Shown piece after piece: positions 14,060 through 22,070 of a stretch of DNA of 34,235 nucleotides (positions are counted from its first letter, which is position 1; every line of letters starts with the position of its first letter). Below the pieces are notes generated by a model. It saw only the letters and a list, made by a program, of their open reading frames with translations, did not search any database and had not been told where the DNA came from. The translations under genes were made by a program, and so were the position numbers. The DNA is from Paenibacillus sp. J5C2022 (GTDB taxonomy: Bacteria; Bacillota; Bacilli; Paenibacillales; Paenibacillaceae). The stretch spans positions 1 through 34,235 of the forward strand of contig NZ_JAOQJC010000062.1 of the NCBI RefSeq assembly GCF_025567625.1. Direction: 5' to 3'.

Positions 14060-14947
14060 GTGTCAACAACAAGCTTAACATGGGGCAGAAAAGTGTTCGG
14101 CGTATTCAACCTGCTGTTTCTGCTCATCGTATCGTTGCTCTGCTTAATGCCTATTGTTCATATACTCGCCCTCTCGTTCAGCTCCGGCAACGCTGCGGCA
14201 GCCGGACAGGTGGGGCTGTGGCCGGTAGATTTCACTACGGCCGCTTACGACAACGTATTCGGCAAGCCGGAATATCTGCGTGCATTCTGGGTGTCGATCA
14301 AGCGTGTCGTCGTAGGCACATCGATCAGCATGGTGCTAATGATCCTGACGGCTTATCCGCTGTCGAAGGAGGTTCACCAATTCCGCTTCAGAACCGTGTA
14401 TGCATGGCTGTTCGTGTTCACGATTCTGTTCAGCGGCGGACTCATTCCGACTTATCTGACCATCAAGTCGCTTGGTCTGATCGACACATTGGGGGCATTG
14501 GTACTGCCGACTGCCATTCCGGTGTTCAATGTCATTCTGCTGCTTAACTTCTACCGCAGTCTGCCCAAGGAGCTGGAGGAATCCTCTCGTATGGACGGCG
14601 CGGGACATTTCATTACCTTGTGGAAAATTTACGTGCCGCTATCGTTGCCGGCGCTCGCGACGACGGGGCTGTTCACCATCGTCGGGCATTGGAACAGCTG
14701 GTTTGACGGAATGCTGTATATGAATCATACTGAGAATTACCCTCTGCAGACGTTCCTGCAGACGGTTATCATTAATATGGATTTCCGGTTTATTAAAGCG
14801 GAGAATGTGGAGCTGATGCTGGAACTGTCGGACCGCACAAGCAGAGCAGCGCAAATATTCGTGGCTGCGTTCCCCATTCTGATCGTCTATCCGTTCCTGC
14901 AGCGATTTTTCATTAAAGGGATCGTCATGGGGAGTGTAAAAGAATAG
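14060..14947 (+). CDS. LplC/YtcP-like ABC transporter permease
   Basis: This 295-residue permease starts at GTG 14060 behind GGAGAAGGGAGA. It contains LLCLMPIVHILALSFSS, FSGGLIPTYLTIKSLGLID and the EAA loop LEESSRMDGAGHFITLWKIY followed by VPLSLP. The C-terminal half (HWNSWFDGMLYMNHTENYPL) is typical of YtcP. It is the second channel half of the importer; the sensor kinase begins 18 bases after it. Confidence 0.93.
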   Translation: MSTTSLTWGRKVFGVFNLLFLLIVSLLCLMPIVHILALSFSSGNAAAAGQVGLWPVDFTTAAYDNVFGKPEYLRAFWVSIKRVVVGTSISMVLMILTAYPLSKEVHQFRFRTVYAWLFVFTILFSGGLIPTYLTIKSLGLIDTLGALVLPTAIPVFNVILLLNFYRSLPKELEESSRMDGAGHFITLWKIYVPLSLPALATTGLFTIVGHWNSWFDGMLYMNHTENYPLQTFLQTVIINMDFRFIKAENVELMLELSDRTSRAAQIFVAAFPILIVYPFLQRFFIKGIVMGSVKE

Positions 14948-14965
14948 GATCAGGGTGAATAAAGG

Positions 14966-16735
14966 ATGAAAATGATACGGCTTCTTCGCGATTCTTCCAT
15001 ATTCAAGAAAATTATGGCTGCCTTCCTGGCGGCCTTATTGCCGTTAATGGCGATTACATGGATGATCAACGAGCAGGGCTCGAACAATATACGAACGGAA
15101 ATATCGGAATCCATGCTGAGCAAGACGCGCTTCTATATGGACTCCCTGGATAAGGAAGCTGATCGGATCAATCGCTACCTGCCCAATTATGTGATGGATC
15201 ATGACTTGATGGAGATTGCGGCGACCGGCAGCGAGATGAGCTCTTACGACCGTTCCAGCAAAATACTGGGCATTCAGCGGAGGCTGGACCTGATGAAAAA
15301 TTCCAGCCCGTTCATTCAGGAAGCGAAGGCGTATATCCCGCTTATCGAGCGCACCATTCTCAGCATCCAATATGAAACGGACCTGGACCGGACGGAGTAC
15401 GAAGCGATGCAGCATCATGCCAAGTCGTATGAGGAGCCGTTCATCTATTGGAACGGACGCTTGTTCATGACGATGCAGTATCCCATCAATACGATTCGCA
15501 ATCCGTTGTATATTGTAGGCATCGAACTGTCAGGCGCCAGCATCAGGGAGACGCTGAGCCAGATCGGAGGAGAGCGTGGCGGACAGAGCATGCTTGTCAA
15601 CCTGGATCGCGGCTGGGAGGTGGCCAGCGGGAACAACGGAACGTTGCTGGAGCAGATGAGAGCTTTCGCAATGAAGAAGAAGGAAGCGGGAGCGGTAGAA
15701 GGATATGAGACGGTCGTCCACAATGGTAAGCGGTTTCTAACGGTATACCAATATTCGAACTTCTGGAATTCCTATTCGGTGACGTGCATTCCCGAAGAGA
15801 CGGTGCTGGGCTCGCTCCAGATGTACCGCACCTTGTTCTGGTGGGCATGCGCGCTTGCGCTGGGAATCGTGCTCTTCTTCACGTATTTCCTGTTCCGGCT
15901 CATCTATCGGCCGCTTATGAAGCTGGTGCATTCCTTCCGCCGCGTACAGCAGAACAGGCTGGACCCTATCGTGACCGATCGCGGCGCGGACGAATTCGGC
16001 TATTTGTATCAGGCGTTCAACGATACGATCACTTCTCTGAAGACCTTGATTGAAGAAAACTACGAGCAGCAAATTCGCAATCAGCGGTCCGAGCTGAAGC
16101 GGCTGCAGTCGCAGATCAATCCGCATTTTCTATACAATTGCTTCTTCGTGCTGTGCCGGCTGATCAAGTCCGACAGTCAGAAGGAGAAGGCGTATCAATT
16201 CTGCCTGTATATCGGACAATACTTCCAGTTCATTACGCGCAACGATGAGGACGATATTGCTCTGACGCTGGAGGTGGAGCATTCCCGCACCTATGTAGAG
16301 ATGCAGACGATCTGCTACGGGGAACGGATAGAGGTGTGGTTCGAGGGGGGATTCCCGGACATGCGCGTCCCCCGGCTCATCCTGCAGCCGATTATCGAGA
16401 ATGCCTACAAGCATGCGCTCGGCAATACGACGGGTCTTGGAGAGCTGTGGGTCCATTGCGAGACAGGGAGCGGAGAAGTGTCCCTGATCGTGGAGGATAA
16501 CGGAGACGGCCTGTCGGATGCGGGGCTGGAGCGGCTGCGGAAGAAGCTGCAGCATGCTGCGAACCGGCTGGAGGAGACGACGGGGCTGCTTAATGTGCAT
16601 CGCAGAATTCAGCTGCGCTGCGGCGAACAGTATGGCATTGAGCTGGCCCGGTCCCAGCTGGGAGGCTTGCAGGTGAGATTGAAGCTTAGCTTGAACGAGG
16701 AGGAGAGAGCGGATGTACAGATTGCTGGTCGTTGA
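14966..16735 (+). CDS. YesM-like sensor histidine kinase
   Basis: This 589-residue membrane kinase has an N-terminal membrane segment (about 17-34) and an extracellular sensing region to about 285. A second membrane segment (RTLFWWACALALGIVLFFTYFLF) and a HAMP linker follow. The phosphoacceptor is H387 in LQSQINPHFLYNCFFVL, the arrangement of the LytS/YesM group. The ATP site has N479 in LQPIIENAYKHAL and D511 in VEDNGDGLS. The second glycine box is weak (TGLLNVHRRIQLRCG), as is common in this group. It should sense the importer's sugar or its binding protein and phosphorylate the regulator encoded in the overlapping next gene. The last 23 bases overlap that gene. Confidence 0.92.
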   Translation: MKMIRLLRDSSIFKKIMAAFLAALLPLMAITWMINEQGSNNIRTEISESMLSKTRFYMDSLDKEADRINRYLPNYVMDHDLMEIAATGSEMSSYDRSSKILGIQRRLDLMKNSSPFIQEAKAYIPLIERTILSIQYETDLDRTEYEAMQHHAKSYEEPFIYWNGRLFMTMQYPINTIRNPLYIVGIELSGASIRETLSQIGGERGGQSMLVNLDRGWEVASGNNGTLLEQMRAFAMKKKEAGAVEGYETVVHNGKRFLTVYQYSNFWNSYSVTCIPEETVLGSLQMYRTLFWWACALALGIVLFFTYFLFRLIYRPLMKLVHSFRRVQQNRLDPIVTDRGADEFGYLYQAFNDTITSLKTLIEENYEQQIRNQRSELKRLQSQINPHFLYNCFFVLCRLIKSDSQKEKAYQFCLYIGQYFQFITRNDEDDIALTLEVEHSRTYVEMQTICYGERIEVWFEGGFPDMRVPRLILQPIIENAYKHALGNTTGLGELWVHCETGSGEVSLIVEDNGDGLSDAGLERLRKKLQHAANRLEETTGLLNVHRRIQLRCGEQYGIELARSQLGGLQVRLKLSLNEEERADVQIAGR

Positions 16736-18398
16736 CGATTTGCCCATTATTGTGGATGGTCTGCTGGAGCTGTTCGAGCAGGCCGGACATCTGCCTCTGG
16801 AAGTGATGAGAGCCTATTCGGGCGAAGAAGCGCTGGAGATACTGGCGCAGCACCGGATTGATATCGTCGTGTCGGATATTAAGATGCCCGGCATCGAGGG
16901 CATCCAGCTGCTGCAGGAGATCAAGTCGCAGTGGCCTGCCTGCAAGGTGATATTCCTGACGGGATACAATGACTTTCAGTATGCGAAGAGCGCCATCACT
17001 TATGGCGGATTCGACTACATTCTCAAGGTGGAAAGCGATGAGAAAATATTGGCGTCGGTGCAGCGGGCGATCGGCAAGATTGAGGAGGAGCAGGATCATG
17101 AACAGCTGCTTGCCCGCGTGGAGTCCAAGATGAGATTGGCGCTGCCTTCTCTTCAGAAGGATTACGTATGGGGAATTCTGCAAGGCAAGCCTGTCATCGA
17201 GGAGCAGTTGGGGCCGATGTTCAAGGAGATGGACATGCCGCTCTGCGCGAGCTTGCCGGTATATGTATTGATCGGACGAGTGGATGCCTGGAGAGAGGCG
17301 TTCAATGCTCCGGATAAAGGGTTGCTTGCCTATGCGTTCCAGAATATCGGCGACGAGCTGTTGAGCGCTGGAGCCGGATGTTATTCCGTTGTATTCGAGA
17401 TGTCGAAGATTGTATGGCTCATTCAGCCGAAAGCCCGCGAGCAGTCGGCGTATGACGCCCGGAACCCGGATTGGGTGAAGACGCATCGCTACGCCAGCGG
17501 CATTCTGGAGACGGTGCAGGCTACCTGCAAAAAGCTGCTGGGGTTGTCCGTCTCCTTCCTGCTGGGCAGCGAGGCCGTCGCCTGGGAGGGGCTGTTCGAC
17601 CGCTTCCACGCGATGAAGTACGGTCTGGCGCAAGGGCACGGGTTCATGCACGAGATCATTATGACCGACCGGGATGGCCTCAGGGAGGAAGAGAACAGCA
17701 GCGGAGCGGGAGAGAAGGGGCGCAGCCAAGCCGACAGCTTCTACTATGCGCGCATTCAATTGCTGGTGAACCTGCTAGAGAACCATCACCGGGAGCCGTT
17801 CTATCAGCAGCTCGGCCAGCTCACAGCGATATGGAGCGATGGGGACGCATCCAACGAGCGGAAGATGGAGCTGTATCATTCCTTGTCTTCGGTGTTCCTC
17901 CATTATGTGTGCAAAAACCGTGAAATAAGGGATTATGTCCACTCGCACATGGAGCTGGACCCCTTATTCCGACTGGATGAAGCCTGTTCCTGGCCGGATA
18001 TGGCGGAGTACTTCAAGGGATTGGCCGATTGCTTCTTCGAATGGAACAGCTTGTATGGCATGCAGATGCCGACGGAAGTCGTGAGCAAGGTGCATCGCTA
18101 TATCGAGGAGAACATTGCGGTGGACATTTCCTTAACAGCATTGGCGGACTACGTCGGCTTGAACCCATCTTACCTGTCCCGACTGTATAAGCAGATAACC
18201 GGCATCGGGCTGTCGAAGTACGTGAACGACTACAAAAATTTGACGGCCAAGGATATGCTGCTTAACTCCTCCATGAAGGTGAATGAGATCGCGGCTGCAT
18301 TGGGCTACAACTCCGCATTGGCCTTCATTCGCTTCTTCAAGAAGCAGAACGAGATGACACCCCAGGATTTTCGCATGTCTCGGATTCAGAGCAAATAG
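16713..18398 (+). CDS. YesN-like response regulator with AraC-type DNA-binding domain
   Basis: This 561-residue regulator has a receiver domain (1-120) with the acidic pocket VVDDLP, phosphoacceptor D55 in VVSDIKMPGIEG, T83-type LTGYND and K105 in YILKVES. A long middle region of unknown fold spans about 130-450. The C-terminal AraC double helix-turn-helix (about 450-557) shows DISLTALADYVGLNPSYLSR, then MKVNEIAAALGYNSALAFIR and TPQDFR. ATG 16713 follows GAGGAGGAGAGAG and overlaps the kinase by 23 bases, so translation is coupled. It most likely activates the importer operon in which it is encoded. It is longer than the usual 500-540 residues. Confidence 0.92.
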   Translation: MYRLLVVDDLPIIVDGLLELFEQAGHLPLEVMRAYSGEEALEILAQHRIDIVVSDIKMPGIEGIQLLQEIKSQWPACKVIFLTGYNDFQYAKSAITYGGFDYILKVESDEKILASVQRAIGKIEEEQDHEQLLARVESKMRLALPSLQKDYVWGILQGKPVIEEQLGPMFKEMDMPLCASLPVYVLIGRVDAWREAFNAPDKGLLAYAFQNIGDELLSAGAGCYSVVFEMSKIVWLIQPKAREQSAYDARNPDWVKTHRYASGILETVQATCKKLLGLSVSFLLGSEAVAWEGLFDRFHAMKYGLAQGHGFMHEIIMTDRDGLREEENSSGAGEKGRSQADSFYYARIQLLVNLLENHHREPFYQQLGQLTAIWSDGDASNERKMELYHSLSSVFLHYVCKNREIRDYVHSHMELDPLFRLDEACSWPDMAEYFKGLADCFFEWNSLYGMQMPTEVVSKVHRYIEENIAVDISLTALADYVGLNPSYLSRLYKQITGIGLSKYVNDYKNLTAKDMLLNSSMKVNEIAAALGYNSALAFIRFFKKQNEMTPQDFRMSRIQSK

Positions 18399-18412
18399 CG
18401 TTTATTTTATTT

Positions 18413-18456
18413 GCGGGCGAGCCATACTAAACCAGGCGCGCCCTTCATTTTTTTTC
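18413..18456 (+). terminator. Intrinsic terminator after the two-component operon
   Basis: GGGCG (18415-18419) pairs with CGCCC (18439-18443) over a long loop, followed by eight T at 18448-18455. The stem is short but the T-tract is good. It ends only a few bases before the next promoter. Confidence 0.6.
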
Positions 18457-18458
18457 CA

Positions 18459-18488
18459 TTGACTTCCGTAACAAGAGCAAGTTATAAT
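18459..18488 (+). promoter_or_regulatory. Sigma-A promoter of the maltodextrin operon
   Basis: TTGACT at 18459-18464 and a perfect TATAAT at 18483-18488 are separated by 18 bases. The start should be near 18495, just before a pair of operators. Confidence 0.85.
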
Positions 18489-18502
18489 CATTCCAACTTC
18501 AA

Positions 18503-18532
18503 CTTAAACGTATAAGTACTTAAACGATTAAG
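18503..18532 (+). promoter_or_regulatory. Tandem operator pair for the maltodextrin LacI-family regulator
   Basis: CTTAAACGTATAAG (18503-18516) and CTTAAACGATTAAG (18519-18532) are two imperfect palindromes 16 bases apart, immediately downstream of the expected transcription start. A third close copy, CTGAAACGTTTAAG, lies in front of the regulator gene (23851-23864). The consensus CTTAAACGTTTAAG is a perfect palindrome with the central CG of LacI-family operators. Binding here would block promoter escape. Confidence 0.75.
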
Positions 18533-18557
18533 TTGCAATCTGAAGGAGGATTTCATC

Positions 18558-19862
18558 ATGTCCAAACCTTGGTACACTGTTATGGTTCTATGCTTGTTAT
18601 GCACGACATCCCTGTTAAGCGCATGCGGCACGAATGCCGGCACAAACACTAACCCACCGGCGGGGCAAAATCAGGGAGAACAGCAACAAGGGACTGTCAA
18701 CCTGAATGAGCTGAAACCGGAGGACGGTGCACAGCTGCTTGTCTGGGAATCCAAAGGACCGGAGCTTGATTATTTGAAAGCGGTCGCAGAACAATTCGAA
18801 CAGCAATACGGAGTGCCGGTACAGGTAGAAGCGGTCCCTGCTATCGATTCCGTGAAGAAGCTTACAACGGATGGTCCGGCCGGACTGGGCGCCGATGTCT
18901 TCTCCGCCCCGCACGATCAGCTGGGCAATGCCGTTATGGCCGGACTGGTGCTGCAGAACGATGTATACAACGAGAAGCTGAAGGAAGAGTTTATGGCATC
19001 GGCAATCGAGGGAGTGAGCAATCAAGGCACATTATACGGTTATCCTACGGCCATTGACACGTATGCATTATTTTACAACAAGAGTGTTATGCCGGAAGCT
19101 CCTAAGACATATGAAGACATCGTCAAGTTCGCGGAATCGTTCAACGATCCGAAGAACAAGAAATATGCGTTCATGTGGAACGTGGGTCAATTGTATCAAT
19201 CCTACTCCTTCCTTGCCGGCTACGGCGGCTATGTGTTCGGCAGCAATGGCAGCGATGCAGCAGATATCGGCTTGAGCAATGAGCAGTCGGTTGAAGGCGC
19301 CAAATATTTGCAATCGCTCAAGGCGATACTACCTGTCAACACAAACGATCTGAATGACAACATCATCACCGGTTTCTTCCAGGAAGGGAAGGCGGCAGCT
19401 GTCATTAATGGACCGTGGCTGCAATCCAGCTTGACCGAAGTCGACTTCGAATATGGCGTCGCGCCGCTGCCGCTGCTGCCGAACGGCGAGCATCCTGTCA
19501 GCTTCTCGGGCATTCGGGGATTGTATGTCAATTCCTATACGAAATATCCGGCGGCGGCAAAATTATTTGCGGCTTTCGCAACGAAGCAATCCAATCTGAT
19601 GAAGCGATTCGAGATGACCAAGCAGCTTCCTCCGGGAAAAGCTTCACTGGATGATCCCATGATGAAGAAGGATGCCAACGCTGCCGCATTCCTGGAGCAG
19701 GCCAAGCATTCGACTCCGATGCCGTCCATACCGGAGATGGGCAATGTGTGGGTACCGGCAGGAACCGCGCTGGCAGCTTTATGGAATGACAATCAGGACC
19801 CGGCGGTCGTCTTGAACAGCGCGGTCGAGCAAATCCAAACAGCAATAAAGACAACAAAGTAA
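18558..19862 (+). CDS. malE: Maltose/maltodextrin-binding lipoprotein (MalE-like)
   Basis: This 434-residue lipoprotein has lipobox LLSAC (C23), followed by a Gly/Asn/Gln-rich linker. The MalE-type fold opens with LLVWESKGPELDYLKAVAEQ and continues with FSAPHDQLGNAVMAGLV, GYPTAIDTYALFYNKS, GYGGYVFGSN and FQEGKAAAVINGPWLQSSL. It has the usual C-terminal PSIPEMGNVWVPAGTALAAL segment. ATG 18558 follows AAGGAGG at nine bases. It should capture maltose, maltodextrins or cyclodextrins at the membrane. It heads an operon with its two permeases and a GH13 enzyme, which supports the substrate class more than the protein alone does. Confidence 0.9.
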   Translation: MSKPWYTVMVLCLLCTTSLLSACGTNAGTNTNPPAGQNQGEQQQGTVNLNELKPEDGAQLLVWESKGPELDYLKAVAEQFEQQYGVPVQVEAVPAIDSVKKLTTDGPAGLGADVFSAPHDQLGNAVMAGLVLQNDVYNEKLKEEFMASAIEGVSNQGTLYGYPTAIDTYALFYNKSVMPEAPKTYEDIVKFAESFNDPKNKKYAFMWNVGQLYQSYSFLAGYGGYVFGSNGSDAADIGLSNEQSVEGAKYLQSLKAILPVNTNDLNDNIITGFFQEGKAAAVINGPWLQSSLTEVDFEYGVAPLPLLPNGEHPVSFSGIRGLYVNSYTKYPAAAKLFAAFATKQSNLMKRFEMTKQLPPGKASLDDPMMKKDANAAAFLEQAKHSTPMPSIPEMGNVWVPAGTALAALWNDNQDPAVVLNSAVEQIQTAIKTTK

Positions 19863-19875
19863 GGCGGTATTGGTT

Positions 19876-21192
19876 ATGTACTCAGCTCAAGGCATGCTGC
19901 GATTCCGCACGAAAGCCGCGATATGCTCAGCGGTTCTTATCGGATTGGGGCAACTCTACAACAGACAGTATATCAAGGGCCTCTTATTCATGTTGATTGG
20001 GCAGTTATTATTCTGGAACTATTATCCGATAGCCAGTAAAGCCATTACGGGCCTGATTACGCTTGGCGATACGCCTACCCGAATTATAGGGGGCAAAATC
20101 GTCCAGGGAGATCATTCGATCTTTTTGCTCATCAACGGTCTTATCGCACTGGTCATCATCTTGCTTTTTCTGGGATTTTACACCTTGAATATTGTCGATG
20201 CCCGAAAAAATGGAGGGCTGCGGGATGAAGGGGGCCGCATATCGGGGATAGTGGAATCATTTCGAAAAGCAAGGTTCCGGCAATTGCCTTATTTGCTTCT
20301 GCTGCCGGCCGCTGCATTCGCCCTGTTTGTTACGGTAGTTCCGCTAGTGTTCAATGTACTCATTGCCTTCACAAACTATTCGGCTCCGGCACATATTCCG
20401 GACCGTGCACTGGTTGACTGGATCGGCTTTCGCGTATTTGCCGATTTGTTCACTCAGGAGGCATGGCGATCTACCTTTCTCGGCATTTCCGCCTGGAATA
20501 TCGTATGGGCGGTTGCTTCGACGGGCACAACCTTCTTCGGGGGGCTGCTGCTGGCTTTAATGATCAATCATCCCGGAATCCGTTTCAAGCGGTTTTGGAG
20601 AACCGTGTTTATATTGCCATGGGCGGTGCCGCAATTTATTGCGATTCTTGTCTTTCGGGTGCTTCTTAACGGCTCGTTCGGCCCCATTAACGATATGCTG
20701 GCCAAGCTCGGCATTGCGCCTGTCCAGTGGCTGTCCGATCCGGCGATGGCCAAGGTGACGATCATACTCGTTAATTTATGGTTCTCAACGCCGTTTTTAA
20801 TGGCTCTCATGTCAGGCGTGCTGACGACGCTTCCCCGCGATTTGTATGAAGCGGCAGAGGTGGACGGCGCCTCCGGGCGCCACAAGTTCTGGAGCATTAC
20901 GATGCCGCTTGTCCTGGCAGCGACCGCCCCGATTCTGATTATGCAGTTCGCTTTTAATTTCAATAATTTCAACCTGATATACTTGCTGACGGACGGGCAG
21001 CCGAACAATCCCGATTACTACTATGCGGGGAGCACCGATATTTTGATCTCATGGATATTCAAAATGACGTTGAATCAGAGCCAGTTCAATATGGCCTCGG
21101 CGGTTTCCATCCTGATGTTTTTGTTCATCGCTGCCTTCTCCATCTGGAATTACAGGCGGATGAAGTCCACACGAGAAGAGGATTTGGTCTGA
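19876..21192 (+). CDS. malF: Maltodextrin ABC transporter permease (MalF/MdxF-like)
   Basis: This permease of about 438 residues is longer than a six-span permease. An N-terminal hydrophobic region (GLGQLYNRQYIKGLLFMLIGQLLFW) precedes the core, as in Bacillus MdxF. The core has FALFVTVVPLVFNVLIAFTNY and the EAA loop LYEAAEVDGASGRHKFWSIT followed by MPLVLA. The later FNFNNFNLIYLLTDGQPNN segment is diagnostic of MalF proteins. ATG 19876 is preferred because AAGGCGG lies eight bases upstream; TTG 19870 is too close. The stop overlaps the malG start as TGATG, so translation is coupled. Confidence 0.92.
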   Translation: MYSAQGMLRFRTKAAICSAVLIGLGQLYNRQYIKGLLFMLIGQLLFWNYYPIASKAITGLITLGDTPTRIIGGKIVQGDHSIFLLINGLIALVIILLFLGFYTLNIVDARKNGGLRDEGGRISGIVESFRKARFRQLPYLLLLPAAAFALFVTVVPLVFNVLIAFTNYSAPAHIPDRALVDWIGFRVFADLFTQEAWRSTFLGISAWNIVWAVASTGTTFFGGLLLALMINHPGIRFKRFWRTVFILPWAVPQFIAILVFRVLLNGSFGPINDMLAKLGIAPVQWLSDPAMAKVTIILVNLWFSTPFLMALMSGVLTTLPRDLYEAAEVDGASGRHKFWSITMPLVLAATAPILIMQFAFNFNNFNLIYLLTDGQPNNPDYYYAGSTDILISWIFKMTLNQSQFNMASAVSILMFLFIAAFSIWNYRRMKSTREEDLV

Positions 21193-22025
21193 TGTCCATG
21201 CTAAAAAATAAATTGACGGTTGCCGGTATTTACGCGGTCTTTATGATTCTGCTGGTCATCATCTTCTACCCGATGCTGTGGGTGATCGGCACTTCGCTAA
21301 ATCCGGGAACAGCGCTGCTGGTCAGCAGCATGTTTCCCTCCGATCCGACGCTCGGGCACTACTCTGAATTGTTCCGCAACACCGATTTCGGGCTGTGGTA
21401 TGGCAATACGCTCAAGATCGCGGTTGTCAACGCTGTGATGTCTACTGCGCTGGTAGCGTTGACGGCCTATGTTTTCTCCCGGTTCCGGTTTGCAGGCAGG
21501 AAGCTGGGCTTAATGCTGCTGCTCATTTTGCAAATGTTTCCCGGCTTTTTGTCCATTATGGCCATCTTCGTGCTGCTGCTGCAGACCAAGCTGCTCGACA
21601 CGCATCTCGGGATTATATTGGTGTATGCCGGCGGCTCGGTTTCGATGGGGACATGGGTGATGAAAGGACATTTTGACACCATTCCCCGCAGTCTGGAGGA
21701 AGCGGCCTTCCTGGACGGAGCGACTCACCGAGATACCTTTTTCAAAATCATCTTGCCGTTATCGCTGCCGGCTGTAACCTTTGTGGCATTGAACAGCTTC
21801 ATTACACCGTTCATGGATTTTATTCTGCCGCAAATTATATTAAGATCGTCCGACAAAATGACGCTGGCTCAAGGACTGTATAATATGGTCGCCAACGAAA
21901 CCAATTCCAGCTTCACCTTGTTCGCCGCGGGAGCGGTTCTCGTCGCGCTGCCAATTACCGTGCTGTACATGTACTTTCAAAAGTATCTGGTTGGCGGACT
22001 TGCGTCCGGGGCGGATAAAGGTTAA
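21192..22025 (+). CDS. malG: Maltodextrin ABC transporter permease (MalG/MdxG-like)
   Basis: This 277-residue permease starts at ATG 21192, sharing its A with the malF stop. The frame continues upstream to 21051 but that part lies inside malF. It shows FYPMLWVIGTSLNPGTAL, the MalG-type LQMFPGFLSIMAIFVLL, and the EAA loop LEEAAFLDGATHRDTFFKII followed by LPLSLP. Together with MalF it forms the channel. An ATPase is missing from the operon. Confidence 0.92.
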   Translation: MSMLKNKLTVAGIYAVFMILLVIIFYPMLWVIGTSLNPGTALLVSSMFPSDPTLGHYSELFRNTDFGLWYGNTLKIAVVNAVMSTALVALTAYVFSRFRFAGRKLGLMLLLILQMFPGFLSIMAIFVLLLQTKLLDTHLGIILVYAGGSVSMGTWVMKGHFDTIPRSLEEAAFLDGATHRDTFFKIILPLSLPAVTFVALNSFITPFMDFILPQIILRSSDKMTLAQGLYNMVANETNSSFTLFAAGAVLVALPITVLYMYFQKYLVGGLASGADKG

Positions 22026-22070
22026 CAAAAACAAAAAAGCAACAGCGAGGAAGGATGGAGGGAGAGTCTC

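Noticed and set aside
16686..17759. 357-codon minus-strand frame opposite the response regulator
   Set aside because: Antisense shadow of a gene with intact receiver and AraC domains.
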